A stretch of 64,000 nt of DNA, taken from assembly GCF_042676985.1 (NCBI RefSeq), contig NZ_JBHTIK010000008.1, forward strand, positions 124,001-188,000. Direction: 5' to 3'. Both the position numbers and the translations under genes were made by a program. This document shows positions 42,714-51,505 of this stretch, in pieces. The notes beneath the pieces were generated by a model. The model worked only from the letters and a program-made list of their open reading frames with translations. It was not told where the DNA came from and did no database searches. How positions within the stretch are numbered: the stretch's first letter is position 1; every line of letters begins with the position of its first letter. The stretch comes from Sphingosinicella xenopeptidilytica. GTDB lineage: Bacteria > Pseudomonadota > Alphaproteobacteria > Sphingomonadales > Sphingomonadaceae.

Positions 42714-43862
42714 TTAGTGCCGGCCGCCGACCAACCCGAAAGGCGCTCCCTGGGGATCGATGCAGTTCATCGAGAAATCGCCGCCAGGAATCTCATCCGG
42801 GCCGTTCACGACCCGGCCGCCGCCGTCTTCGACCGCCGTCTTCGCGGCATCGATATCCTCGACGCGGAAGTACTGGTTCCACCGTGGCGGTCCCATGTCC
42901 GCGTTGGCTGGCATAACGGCGCCGATCATCGTGCCGTGACGGATGAACTGGTATTTGCCCATCGGGCCCATATCCATCTCGCCCTCCTGCTTCCAGCCGA
43001 ACAGATCGCCATAGAACGCCCACGCGGCGGCCGGGTCCGAAGTCTGAAGCTCGTTCCACGCGCAGTGCCCCACACGCGGAATGTCGTCTGCGAAGGCGAG
43101 ACTCTTGCCGGTCCCCTGCGGCGTCATGATGTAAAACGGCACGCCCTGCGGATCGGCGACCATCGCGATCCTTCCAACCATCGGAATGTCCATCGCGGGC
43201 ATCAGCGTGCGTCCGCTCTGTGCCTCGACCTTGGCGGTCGCGGCATCGACATCCTCAACTGCGATGTAACCGAGCCACGTTGGCATGGCACCGCCTTGTG
43301 CCATGTCCTTCGTGATCTCCATCATGCCACCGATGCTGTTCGCGCCGGCGTTGATGATCCGGTAGTCCATGTCGGATTGGCCGCTATCGGCAAAGCTCCA
43401 GCCGAGGATGCGTGCGTAGAAGCTCTGCGCAGCCTGCACATCGCTGGTCAGCAGTTCGTACCAGATATAGTCGCCGGGTTTGTTGGCGGCAGGTTTCTCC
43501 AGCGCCACGACCGGAGCGAAGCCTCCGAAGATCATCCTCTTGCCGTCGAAGGGCATGGGGTTCTTTTCCGGATTCATCCGGTCATCTGTTTTCATCAGCG
43601 TGTCCATCTGGGCAAAGGCTGCGTCGCGCGTCGCCTTGTCTGGCCATTCGATCCACGAGAACACAACCGTCTCGTCGTCCTTCGCTTGAACGGCGCGGCG
43701 AAAATCAGTCAGCTTGCCGTCCGGAACAGCATCACCCCAGCATTCAAGGACACGAAGCGCGCCGAGGTCCATGAAGACGCTGTCACCGAGCTTTGCATGG
43801 TCGATGAATTTCTGCTTGTCCGCCGTGGGTACCGCGAGCACGAAACCGTCTACATAGGTCAT
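42714..43862 (-). CDS. DUF1428 - VOC - VOC fusion protein
   Basis: The protein has 382 residues from ATG 43862 (ribosome site GGGAGG); an upstream ATG at 43886 would include that site in the coding sequence. Residues 1-120 match DUF1428 (MTYVDGFVLAVPTADKQKFIDHAKLGDSVFMDLGALRVLECWGDAVPDGKLTDF). Two tandem VOC domains follow (YIWYELLTSDVQAAQSFYARILGW; HCAWNELQTSDPAAAWAFYGDLFGW), each ending with DPQG. DUF1428 is usually a stand-alone protein. Likely a small-molecule binding or detoxifying protein, divergent from and perhaps controlled by the HxlR regulator. Confidence 0.9.
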   Translation of the reverse strand: MTYVDGFVLAVPTADKQKFIDHAKLGDSVFMDLGALRVLECWGDAVPDGKLTDFRRAVQAKDDETVVFSWIEWPDKATRDAAFAQMDTLMKTDDRMNPEKNPMPFDGKRMIFGGFAPVVALEKPAANKPGDYIWYELLTSDVQAAQSFYARILGWSFADSGQSDMDYRIINAGANSIGGMMEITKDMAQGGAMPTWLGYIAVEDVDAATAKVEAQSGRTLMPAMDIPMVGRIAMVADPQGVPFYIMTPQGTGKSLAFADDIPRVGHCAWNELQTSDPAAAWAFYGDLFGWKQEGEMDMGPMGKYQFIRHGTMIGAVMPANADMGPPRWNQYFRVEDIDAAKTAVEDGGGRVVNGPDEIPGGDFSMNCIDPQGAPFGLVGGRH

Positions 43863-43898
43863 TCTTCTATCCTCCCTTCGTGCCATTCCGACTCGATA

Positions 43899-43955
43899 TT
43901 GACAAACATGCCCGATAAATTAAATAAAACAACTGTGAAGTTAGAAAATATAACT
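43899..43955 (+). promoter_or_regulatory. AT-rich putative promoter/operator at the HxlR gene
   Basis: TTGACA (43899-43904) is followed 16 bases later by TAAATA, and an inverted repeat AGTTA-N7-TAACT lies at 43939-43955. The start codons of the divergent genes are only 45 bases apart, so control elements may extend into the first codons of the HxlR gene. Binding by that protein is only a guess. Confidence 0.35.
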
Positions 43956-44639
43956 CAACTATCAAAAGGCGCGAAAAAGCGCGTCTATCACGACGCCTGC
44001 GGCATGGCGCACGGCCTGGAACTGCTCGGCGACCGCTGGGCTCTCTTCGTGGTGCGCGAGCTTATGCTTGGTCCGCGACGCTTCGGTGACCTACGCGCCG
44101 ACCTGCCCGGAATCAGCGCCAATGTGCTTACCCAGCGCCTATCAGAGCTGGAAGCGAGCGGGGTCGTCGTGCGGAGCAAGCTGCCTCCGCCGGCGAGCGT
44201 ACAGGTCTACGGCCTAACCGAATGGGGATACGAGGCGGAACCGATCGTGCAGGAACTTGGACGCTGGGCCGCGCGCTCGCCCGCGCACGATCCGACACTC
44301 CCAATCAGCGGTGTCTCGATTCTGCTTTCGTTCCGGACGATGATCGACCGGAGCCGCATCGGGAACCTCGACCTTGCGATCGGCTTCCGGTTCGGCGAGG
44401 ACGAATATAACGCACATGTGGATCGCGGCGGCATTCATGTTGAACGAGGTGCGGCTGCAGGCGACATCATTTTCAGCGGCCAGCCCTCCGCGCTGGCGGC
44501 ATTCGTTTACAGTGGCGCATCGCTGGGAGCTCTCGCGAACGAAGGTGCGCTCATTCTTGATGGCGACCCGGCGCTTGCCGGCCGCTTCGCCTACCTTTTC
44601 GTTCTGCCGCCGAAGCTCGACCCGCATTGCATTGCCTGA
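43908..44639 (+). CDS. HxlR-family transcriptional regulator
   Basis: The protein has 243 residues from ATG 43908. The winged-helix core spans about residues 25-120: KRVYHDACGMAHGLELLGDRWALFVVRELMLGPRRFGDLRADLPGISANVLTQRLSELEASGVV, then VQVYGLTEWGYEAEPIV. The C-terminal 110 residues resemble an SCP2-like lipid-binding domain (LDLAIGFRFGEDEYNAHVDRGGIHV, then IIFSGQPSALAAFVYSG). The first 20 codons are unusually AT-rich; a GTG at 43935 is an alternative start. It probably controls the divergent VOC operon. The frame is open far upstream, opposite the VOC gene, but that part is antisense shadow. Confidence 0.87.
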   Translation: MPDKLNKTTVKLENITQLSKGAKKRVYHDACGMAHGLELLGDRWALFVVRELMLGPRRFGDLRADLPGISANVLTQRLSELEASGVVVRSKLPPPASVQVYGLTEWGYEAEPIVQELGRWAARSPAHDPTLPISGVSILLSFRTMIDRSRIGNLDLAIGFRFGEDEYNAHVDRGGIHVERGAAAGDIIFSGQPSALAAFVYSGASLGALANEGALILDGDPALAGRFAYLFVLPPKLDPHCIA

Positions 44640-44754
44640 TGCACGGGGTAGCAATGAGGCGAGGCGCAATAAATTTGGATGGTGAGGAAGGATTTTTCGT
44701 CCTCGTGTCTCTACAGATCAAAGGTTCTTGTATACGGCGGTAAGAGGGGTGGGG

Positions 44755-45846
44755 ATGGCTGCATCTGGAGGATTGCCTGAGGTCGCCATCAGTGGTCTCC
44801 GTTCGGATGTGGCGCGTCGCCGCTGGATACGTTGGCTTAAGAGGGGCTTGCTGGCTGTCGCCGCGCTGCTCGTCGTGTTGCTCCTGGTCGGGGCGGTGTA
44901 CGAGATCGCGTCGCAGCGACGCGCGGCAGAACGCTACCCGGCCTTCGGCACTCTGGTGGATATAGGCGGACGCCGGATCCATCTCGACTGTCGCGGATAC
45001 GGCGCCCCGACGGCGGTGCTCGAAGCCGGGTTGAGTTTCAACGGCTCGCTCGACTGGATACCGGTTCATGATGCGCTGGCTGCGAAGACCCGTGTCTGCA
45101 GCTACGATCGTGCCGGCATCATGTGGAGCGATCCGAAAAATTCGTCCCAGGACAGTGATGCGGTGGCGCAGGATCTGCACGCGGCGCTTTCTGCGGCCGG
45201 TGAGCGCGGGCCCTTCGTTCTGGTCGCCCATTCGCTCGGCGGCCCCTATGCAATGATCTACACCCGCAAATATCCGAAGGATGTGGTGGGGTTGGTGCTC
45301 GTCGATGCGTCGCATCCGGACCAGTCTGCAAGGCTCAAGCAGGCGGGCGTCACCATGAGTGATCCGGAGTCATCTTTGCTGATGAAGACTCTGGCGTCGC
45401 TGCGGTGGACGGGGCTACCGCGACTGATGATGCAATCGAACGACGCTGGCATCCCGCTCGAGGTTCGCAAACACGCGAACGCCTATGCGGGCGCTTCCAT
45501 TGCCGGCGTGAATGCTGAAATGGCAGGCTTTCAGAAAACGATGCGGGATGCTGGTGCCGCGCGGGACCTCGGAGACCGGCCGCTCAGGGTGCTTACCGCG
45601 ATGAAACCGTTGTCGGAAACGGAATTGAGCGCGGCCGGGTTGAGCAAGGGCGATGGCCCCATCATCCGCAAGGTCTGGCGGGATCTGCACGACGAAGAGG
45701 CGCGCTGGTCCAGCAGGGGCGTGCAGCGGCGACTTGCCGATTCATCGCATTACGTAGCTTGGGACCGCCCTGACGCCGTGATCGCCGCTGTTGGTGAGGT
45801 TGTGGACACGGTACGCGCGGATCAAGCGGCGGCGAAGACCAAATAG
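44755..45846 (+). CDS. Membrane-anchored alpha/beta hydrolase
   Basis: The protein has 363 residues from ATG 44755, with AAGAGGGG upstream. One N-terminal transmembrane segment (LLAVAALLVVLLLVGAVYEI, about residues 32-51) follows a basic stretch RRRWIRWLKR, giving an inner-membrane anchor with a periplasmic catalytic domain. The fold markers are GGRRIHLDCRGYG, ICSYDRAG-type VCSYDRAGIMWSD, the nucleophile serine in VAHSLGGPYAM, and the histidine in DSSHYVAWDRPDAV. Substrate unknown. It lies 76 bases before the sigma-factor gene but need not be coexpressed. Confidence 0.87.
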   Translation: MAASGGLPEVAISGLRSDVARRRWIRWLKRGLLAVAALLVVLLLVGAVYEIASQRRAAERYPAFGTLVDIGGRRIHLDCRGYGAPTAVLEAGLSFNGSLDWIPVHDALAAKTRVCSYDRAGIMWSDPKNSSQDSDAVAQDLHAALSAAGERGPFVLVAHSLGGPYAMIYTRKYPKDVVGLVLVDASHPDQSARLKQAGVTMSDPESSLLMKTLASLRWTGLPRLMMQSNDAGIPLEVRKHANAYAGASIAGVNAEMAGFQKTMRDAGAARDLGDRPLRVLTAMKPLSETELSAAGLSKGDGPIIRKVWRDLHDEEARWSSRGVQRRLADSSHYVAWDRPDAVIAAVGEVVDTVRADQAAAKTK

Positions 45847-45922
45847 TTTGGCTTTTCGGGATGAGAGGGGCCACGCCCGCATTTTGGGTTCGGATGGATA
45901 TGGAGACCGCATAGGGACGGCC

Positions 45923-46501
45923 ATGGACCATACGGGTAGATTCGAGCGGCGCCACGCGATCGCCTTATGGGTTGCAAGGGAAATCCTGCCCCATGAGAGC
46001 GCCGTGCGTGCGCTGCTGCGCCGTCTGCGCCTGCTTCCTCAGGATATCGATGAGGTGATCCAGGATTGCTATTGTCGCTTTGCCATGCTCGAGGATGTCG
46101 ATCATATCGAACGGCCGCGCACCTACTTCTTCTCGGCCGCGCGGAATATCGCGGGTCGGCGCCTCAGGCGCGCGAAGATTGTTCCGATCGATTCTCATGT
46201 CGCGATGGATCTTTTCGAGGATAGCGAACTGCCCTCGCCTGAGCAGGTGGCAGGCGGGCGGCTCGATTTCCTTCGGATGCGTCACTTCATGGATGCGTTG
46301 CCAGAGCGTTGTCGGCGGATCGTTGAACTTAGGAAGATCGAGGGCTGGTCGCAAAAAGAAATCGCCGCGCACCTGGGCATCACTGAAAAGGCCGTGGAAA
46401 AGCAGGTCTGGATTGGTGTGAAGGCGATTCAGCGCGCGTGGCGGGAAGCCGATGCTGCGGTATCCGAGCGTTTGGCGGCAATCGAAGCGGGGGGACAGTG
46501 A
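45923..46501 (+). CDS. ECF sigma factor, FecI-like
   Basis: The protein has 192 residues from ATG 45923. Region 2 reads VRALLRRLRLLPQDIDEVIQDCYCRFAML, then RPRTYFFSAARNIAGRRLRR. Region 4 reads MDALPERCRRIVELRKIEGWSQKEIAAHLGITEKAVEKQVW. FecI-type factors direct RNA polymerase to their TonB receptor gene when released by the FecR partner. Its stop overlaps the FecR start by one base. An ATG-led extension back to 45791 overlaps the hydrolase gene and is unlikely. Confidence 0.93.
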   Translation: MDHTGRFERRHAIALWVAREILPHESAVRALLRRLRLLPQDIDEVIQDCYCRFAMLEDVDHIERPRTYFFSAARNIAGRRLRRAKIVPIDSHVAMDLFEDSELPSPEQVAGGRLDFLRMRHFMDALPERCRRIVELRKIEGWSQKEIAAHLGITEKAVEKQVWIGVKAIQRAWREADAAVSERLAAIEAGGQ

Positions 46502-47448
46502 TGGCCTCGCACAATGATACGGCTCGGGATGAAGCGGCGCTGTGGGTCGCACGGATGGATGCAGGCGTTTGGGACGAGCACGACGAGAGCGAGCTCCAGG
46601 CTTGGCTTGATGTCGATGCACGCCGCTCGGGCTTGCTCCTGCAGGCGCAAGCCACCTGGCTGGCCCTGAATCCGACACAGGATCTCGCGCGGGAAGCTGA
46701 AACGTCGCCGTTGCCCGTCTATCGCCGCCGCTCATTCTTCGCCTTGGCCGGCACGGCGCTTGCTGCATCAGTCGCCGGCGGCCTGTTCTGGTTTGATGAC
46801 AGCACCCGCTTCACGACCCAGATTGGGGAAATACGGCGGGTACCGCTCGCCGACGGGTCGATTGCCGCGATCAATACGGCAAGCCAACTGAACGTGACGG
46901 TTGCAGAGAATCGCCGCAGGGTCACCATCGACCATGGTGAAGCCTGGTTTCAGGTGGCGAAGGATGCAGGCAGGCCCTTCGTGGTGGAAGCCGGTTCTGT
47001 TCGCGTCCGGGCTGTGGGCACGGCCTTTTCGGTACGCCGATACAATCATGGCGCGGAGGTGCTGGTTACTGAAGGCGTCGTGGAGACGTGGGTTGCCGGC
47101 GCAGAACAGCGCGGGGTTCTGCTGAAAGCCGGGCAGCGGGCGTTCGTGGACGAAGCGCTGGAGATCAAGGAGGAACCCGCCCCGCCATCATCCATCGATC
47201 GGGCGCTGGCGTGGCGTGGCGGCAATATCGATCTGGCCGGGGAACGCTTGTCGGAAGCGGTCGCAGATTTGAACCGGTATAATCGCAAGCAGATTGTTCT
47301 GGCTGATCCAGCGCTGGGTGATGAACGCTTCGACGGCGTGTTCCGCACAGATGATCCGGAAGGTTTCGCCATGGCCGTGCACAGCAGTTTGAATGTGCGC
47401 GTTACAATTGCCGACCGCGCGATCACGATCGGATCGGCCAAAAAATAG
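46501..47448 (+). CDS. FecR-family anti-sigma regulator
   Basis: This 315-residue protein has an N-terminal cytoplasmic DUF4880 domain (DEAALWVARMDAGVWDEHDESELQAWLDVDARR) and a transmembrane segment (FFALAGTALAASVAGGLFWF, about 79-98). The periplasmic FecR domain (TQIGEIRRVPLADGSIAAINTASQLNV, then VAKDAGRPFVVEAGSVRVRAVGTAFSVRR) and a C-terminal region that contacts the receptor signalling domain follow. It transmits the occupancy of the outer-membrane receptor to the FecI-like factor. Encoded between the sigma factor and the STN-bearing receptor. Confidence 0.94.
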   Translation: MASHNDTARDEAALWVARMDAGVWDEHDESELQAWLDVDARRSGLLLQAQATWLALNPTQDLAREAETSPLPVYRRRSFFALAGTALAASVAGGLFWFDDSTRFTTQIGEIRRVPLADGSIAAINTASQLNVTVAENRRRVTIDHGEAWFQVAKDAGRPFVVEAGSVRVRAVGTAFSVRRYNHGAEVLVTEGVVETWVAGAEQRGVLLKAGQRAFVDEALEIKEEPAPPSSIDRALAWRGGNIDLAGERLSEAVADLNRYNRKQIVLADPALGDERFDGVFRTDDPEGFAMAVHSSLNVRVTIADRAITIGSAKK

Positions 47449-47535
47449 AACGCTTTCCGCGAAGGATTTTCGGGGCTGGGGTCTCTGACCTTTCTAGGCG
47501 GCGGAAGAGGCCGCATTGGTAGGGGGGATTCATCG

Positions 47536-50520
47536 ATGCATACACTGTTCCGTTCCGCGATGTTCGCGTCGAGCGCGATCGTGCTGGTTTCCGGACCGGC
47601 AATTGCGCAAGAGAAAACATTCGATATCCCGGCGCAGTCAGCGCAGACGGCGATAGGCGCAATGGGTCGGCAAGCCGGTATCCAGATCATTGCCGCGCGT
47701 AGCGCGACGAACGGCAAGCGCACCAATGCGGTCCGCGGCAACATGCCTGTTGAAGAGGCGCTCAACCGGTTGCTCTTGGGGACCGGTCTCACTGCCCGCC
47801 AGTCGGGCCCCCAGACCTATACCGTGGTGCTGAGCGGGAAGAACGGCGCGGCTGCGATAGCGAAGATGCCTCAGGTCGCGAGTGCCGAGGGTAGCGCCGA
47901 TGCCGGGATGCTCGAAGCGCCGCAGGAAATCATCGTCACGGCATCGCGCATTCAGCGCTCCGGCTTCGATGCGCCAACTCCGACGACAGTGCTTGGCGCG
48001 GTGGAAATGAGCCAGGGCAACCGTTCCAATATCGGCGAGGTCCTAAACGATCTGCCGCAATTCCGCGCCTCCACGACGGCGGTATCCACCGTCGGGAGCA
48101 CCAACACCGGAACCACGACAGCTGACCTGCGGGGCCTTGGCGCGAACCGGACGCTCACCCTGCTGAACGGTCATCGTTTTATGGGGGCAAGCGATCTCAA
48201 CATCGTTCCCCAGGAGCTGATCAAGCGAGTCGATGTGGTGACCGGTGGCGCATCTGCCGCGTGGGGTTCTGGTGCGGTAGCCGGGGTGGTGAACATCATC
48301 CTGGACGAAGACCTCACCGGAATTCGCGGCGGCGCCCAAACCGGAGTCTCCTCGCGCGGCGATGCGGCACGATATGGCATCAACCTGGCAGCCGGTACCC
48401 GTTTCGCCGATGGGCGTGGTCACCTCATGATTGCCGGCGGCTATCTGGACAACAAGGGCGCGCTCAGCCGCAGCGATCGGCCATTCCTCGATTCAGGTCT
48501 CGTCAGTATCGGCGATAACCAGTTCCGGCTGGCGAACGATGTGAACTCGGTTCAGCTGTTCAACGGCGGTACGGTTTTGAGCCCCTTCACGGGTGCAACG
48601 CTGGGCGTATTCAATCCGGACGGGACATTGTCGCCGTTCCCCTATGGAAGTGAAACGTTCGGAGAATCGACGATCGGTGGCGGTGGTCAGGGCCTCTATG
48701 ATTATGTTGCAGTCTCTGCGCCATTCAAACGCGCGAACATGTTTGCGCGTATCAGCTATGAACTGAACGACACGCTCAAAGTCTGGGCGGAGGGAAGTTT
48801 CAGCCGCAATTGGGCACACTATGGCTTCTTCACCGAGCCAGCCGTGGCGCTGATCGCGCCAGACAACGCCTTCCTCTCGCCCGCAACGCTCGACCAGATT
48901 ACCGCGGCTGGATTGCCCGCCGGCGCTCCTTTCCTCATCGGCAGGTTCCTCGACGATGTCGGTGGCCCCAATCGCTTCCTTGATTTTCGGGTCAAACGTC
49001 GCAATCTGGAGGGCGCCATCGGGCTGGAAGGCCGCTTCGCGAACTGGACGTACAAGGCCTATTACGATCACGGCGAGCTCCGCGACGATGGTGCGCTCGC
49101 CAACCAATCGATCAGCACCCGCTTCGCGAACGCCGTGGATTCCGTTCTGGTCGGAGGAAACCCTGTCTGCCGGATCAATGCCGACGCGGATACGACGAAC
49201 GATGATGCCGGTTGCGTGCCGATCAATCTGCTCGGCAATGGCAATATCACGCCACAAGCTGCTGCCTATTCGTTCGGCACTTATCGTTCGATTCAGACAT
49301 CCAAGCTGGATGCGCTCGGTGCAAGTCTCCATGGTCAGCCGTTTGCGACATGGGCTGGTGAAGTCGATCTCGCCATTGGCGTAGATTTCCGTTGGGAAGA
49401 GTTCCGGACGAACGCCATCGATCCCATCTCCGCGGCAAGCGGCTTCTCGCTTGTCAACGCCTCAGAACTGAACGGCGCGTTCGATGTGAAAGAGGTTTTC
49501 GGCGAAGTGAACATACCGCTTCTGGACGCGGTTGACGTCGCACGCCTGGAAGTCAACGGGGCCGCACGTTACTCCGATTACAGCACGAGTGGTGGGATCT
49601 GGACGTGGAAAACCGGTGGTACGCTGCGCCTGTTCAACGACTTCCTGCTGCGCGGCGTCTATTCTCGGGATATCCGTTCACCCAGTATCGCCGAGTATTT
49701 CACGCAGCGCAGGGTCAATATCGGTGTGCCTGTAGTAGATCCGTACACAGAGACGGCTGACACCGCGACACTGTTCACGGGCGGCAACCCGGACCTGAGG
49801 CCCGAGATATCTCACACCTTTACCGTCGGTGCTTCTTACTCACCCGTTCGTGTGCCGGGTCTTCGCCTTTCGATCGATTACTACGACATCGACATTCGCA
49901 ACGTGATCGCGTCGCTGACAGCGCAGGATACACTGGATCAGTGCTTTGAAGCCCTTCCTGCCGACAATTCCTGTGGCGGCGTCATCACCCGCTCCGAAAC
50001 CGGCACGACGATTACGGGTACGTTCCGCAATCTCGCGAACTACGGAACGCGCGGACTTGATATAGAAGCGTCGTATGTTCTGCCGCTGGATCGCATTTCT
50101 AGTGGGGGCAGTGGCAATCTGCGGTTCCGGGCCTTTGCGACGCATGTCATAGCGCTTGAGATCGACGATGGCGTACGCGTTACCGACAGGGCCGGCATCG
50201 TCGGCAACACGACGGAATTCTCCATTCCGAAGTGGCGCATATCCGCAAGCATCGGGTATGAAAATGAGAGTTTCGGAGGCGACGTTCGCGTCCGCCATGT
50301 TTCCGGCGGGTGGTTTCAGGATGCGCCGATCGTCAACAACCACCTCGATAGCCAAACCTATGTTGACCTCGATTTGAGGTATAATGTCGGCCCGTTCACT
50401 CTGTTCGGCAGTGTCACCAATCTATTCGACATGAACCCGAAATATGTGACCAATGTGGCTGCGATCAATTATGATGTCATCGGAACATACATGTCGGGCG
50501 GTGTGAAGGTGAAGTTCTAG
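47536..50520 (+). CDS. TonB-dependent transducer with STN domain, FecA-like
   Basis: The 994-residue protein has a signal peptide ending PAIAQ. An STN domain follows at about residues 28-98 (FDIPAQSAQTAIGAMGRQAGIQII, then PVEEALNRLLLGTGL). The plug begins near 130 (EIIVTASRIQRSGFDAPTP) with LRGLGANRTLTLLNGHR and VDVVTGGASAAWGSGAVAGVVNI; the barrel ends GGVKVKF. The STN domain relays ligand binding to the FecR protein, so this receptor both imports and signals. FecA proteins carry ferric siderophores, but receptors of this RGLG-N-R-T-L type in sphingomonads may take up other ligands. Confidence 0.94.
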   Translation: MHTLFRSAMFASSAIVLVSGPAIAQEKTFDIPAQSAQTAIGAMGRQAGIQIIAARSATNGKRTNAVRGNMPVEEALNRLLLGTGLTARQSGPQTYTVVLSGKNGAAAIAKMPQVASAEGSADAGMLEAPQEIIVTASRIQRSGFDAPTPTTVLGAVEMSQGNRSNIGEVLNDLPQFRASTTAVSTVGSTNTGTTTADLRGLGANRTLTLLNGHRFMGASDLNIVPQELIKRVDVVTGGASAAWGSGAVAGVVNIILDEDLTGIRGGAQTGVSSRGDAARYGINLAAGTRFADGRGHLMIAGGYLDNKGALSRSDRPFLDSGLVSIGDNQFRLANDVNSVQLFNGGTVLSPFTGATLGVFNPDGTLSPFPYGSETFGESTIGGGGQGLYDYVAVSAPFKRANMFARISYELNDTLKVWAEGSFSRNWAHYGFFTEPAVALIAPDNAFLSPATLDQITAAGLPAGAPFLIGRFLDDVGGPNRFLDFRVKRRNLEGAIGLEGRFANWTYKAYYDHGELRDDGALANQSISTRFANAVDSVLVGGNPVCRINADADTTNDDAGCVPINLLGNGNITPQAAAYSFGTYRSIQTSKLDALGASLHGQPFATWAGEVDLAIGVDFRWEEFRTNAIDPISAASGFSLVNASELNGAFDVKEVFGEVNIPLLDAVDVARLEVNGAARYSDYSTSGGIWTWKTGGTLRLFNDFLLRGVYSRDIRSPSIAEYFTQRRVNIGVPVVDPYTETADTATLFTGGNPDLRPEISHTFTVGASYSPVRVPGLRLSIDYYDIDIRNVIASLTAQDTLDQCFEALPADNSCGGVITRSETGTTITGTFRNLANYGTRGLDIEASYVLPLDRISSGGSGNLRFRAFATHVIALEIDDGVRVTDRAGIVGNTTEFSIPKWRISASIGYENESFGGDVRVRHVSGGWFQDAPIVNNHLDSQTYVDLDLRYNVGPFTLFGSVTNLFDMNPKYVTNVAAINYDVIGTYMSGGVKVKF

Positions 50521-50582
50521 AGTGATTTCGAGGCGGGTGGAATCACCTGCCGGCTCGGAAATAACGGCAAACAAAAGATAAT

Positions 50583-50623
50583 CTGGAGTCATTCCGGTTC
50601 AATCCGAACCGGAATGACTCCAG
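50583..50623. terminator. 17-bp inverted repeat between convergent genes
   Basis: A perfect 17-bp stem (50583-50599 and 50607-50623; left arm starts CTGGAGTC, right arm ends GACTCCAG) with a 7-base loop lies 63 bases after the FecA-like gene. It lies 35 bases before the end of the convergent GntR gene. It could terminate transcription from both sides, though neither side has a strong T run. Confidence 0.6.
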
Positions 50624-50657
50624 GATACGGACCCTGGCTTCAAAAGCGAATTCTCGC

Positions 50658-51407
50658 CTATTTATGCTTCGATTTCCCTTGTTTGCGGGCAAGGCCTATC
50701 CAGATCTCGACCTCCTTACGGTCACGATTGACGAGGCGGGCAGCGAGTTTGCCGTCGCCGCGTTCGATAGCCGCGACGAGGTCGTCGTGCAGCGACTGGA
50801 GCGAAAGTGTCGACGTGCCGGGCGCGGCGGGGCCGGTGAAGTGTAGAAGCGCCTTGAAGGCCTGCTCGATGCGCGCGCGGTTCGTGCGATAGAGCTCGGC
50901 GGCAAAACGGCTTCCCCCGGCTTCGAGGATGGCGATGTGGAGATCGGTATCCACGGCCGCCACGGCACTCATATCCTGAGCCTCAAGGTGCTTCTTGGCG
51001 CTCTCGAGCAGCTGCCGGATCGCCTTCATCTGGCGGCCGGTACGCCGGAGCGCCGCTTGCTCGGCCGCCGGCGTCTCAACGGTATAGCGGAACGCATAGA
51101 TATCTGCCGCTTCGTCGAGGCTCATCGTGCTTTGCGCATGTGCTTTCGTACGGCGATGATCCACCACATAGGAGCCCGAGCCAGTACGCGTTTCCACCCG
51201 GTTGAGGTGACTGAGTACCCGCAGCGCTTCCCGGATGGTCGAACGGCCGACGCCGAACTGACCGGCGAGCTTCATCTCAGGCGGAAGCCTGTCTCCTACC
51301 TTGTGGACGCCCTTGTCCATGGCGTCCTGAAGCGCTTCGATGACCTGGTCGACCAAGTAGTGCGGCCGAACCTGTCCGCCCTTTGGAGGCCCCTTGTCCT
51401 TGCTCAT
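50658..51407 (-). CDS. GntR-family regulator, FadR subfamily
   Basis: The protein has 249 residues from ATG 51407; a longer start at 51446 is possible. The N-terminal winged helix shows DQVIEALQDAMDKGVHKVGDRLPPEMKLAGQFGVGRSTIREALRVL. The C-terminal FCD helical domain has IYAFRYTVETPAAEQAALR and DTDLHIAILEAGGSRFAAELY, then SLHDDLVAAIERGDGKLAARLVNRD. The metal-ligand type D-x3-H and H positions are retained. A TGT-N3-ACA site 58 bases upstream suggests autoregulation. It probably represses the RidA-Rieske-PPOX operon, the TonB receptor and the hydrolase nearby. Confidence 0.93.
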   Translation of the reverse strand: MSKDKGPPKGGQVRPHYLVDQVIEALQDAMDKGVHKVGDRLPPEMKLAGQFGVGRSTIREALRVLSHLNRVETRTGSGSYVVDHRRTKAHAQSTMSLDEAADIYAFRYTVETPAAEQAALRRTGRQMKAIRQLLESAKKHLEAQDMSAVAAVDTDLHIAILEAGGSRFAAELYRTNRARIEQAFKALLHFTGPAAPGTSTLSLQSLHDDLVAAIERGDGKLAARLVNRDRKEVEIWIGLARKQGKSKHK

Positions 51408-51464
51408 TCGATCCCCGGTGATGTCGTCGTCAGCATCCCTTAACAAGCGCGGGGCATCTGTAAA

Positions 51465-51477
51465 GCTGTCATACAGC
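51465..51477 (-). promoter_or_regulatory. GntR-type operator upstream of the regulator gene
   Basis: GCTGT-CAT-ACAGC is a perfect palindrome with the TGT-N3-ACA core shared by the sites at 53609, 53700 and 56680. It lies 58 bases upstream of the GntR start, consistent with autoregulation, and close to the end of the PPOX gene. Confidence 0.55.
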
Positions 51478-51505
51478 CGGGGTGAGCCTTCGCGGCGAAG
51501 TCCGC

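Noticed and set aside
42717..43907. A 640-codon open frame on the plus strand covering the VOC gene and the HxlR gene
   Set aside because: The first 397 codons run antisense to a clear DUF1428-VOC protein and show no family pattern; only the HxlR part is real.
44728..44754. TTG start for the membrane-anchored hydrolase
   Set aside because: ATG 44755 has the better purine-rich ribosome site and leaves a normal basic N-terminus before the membrane segment.
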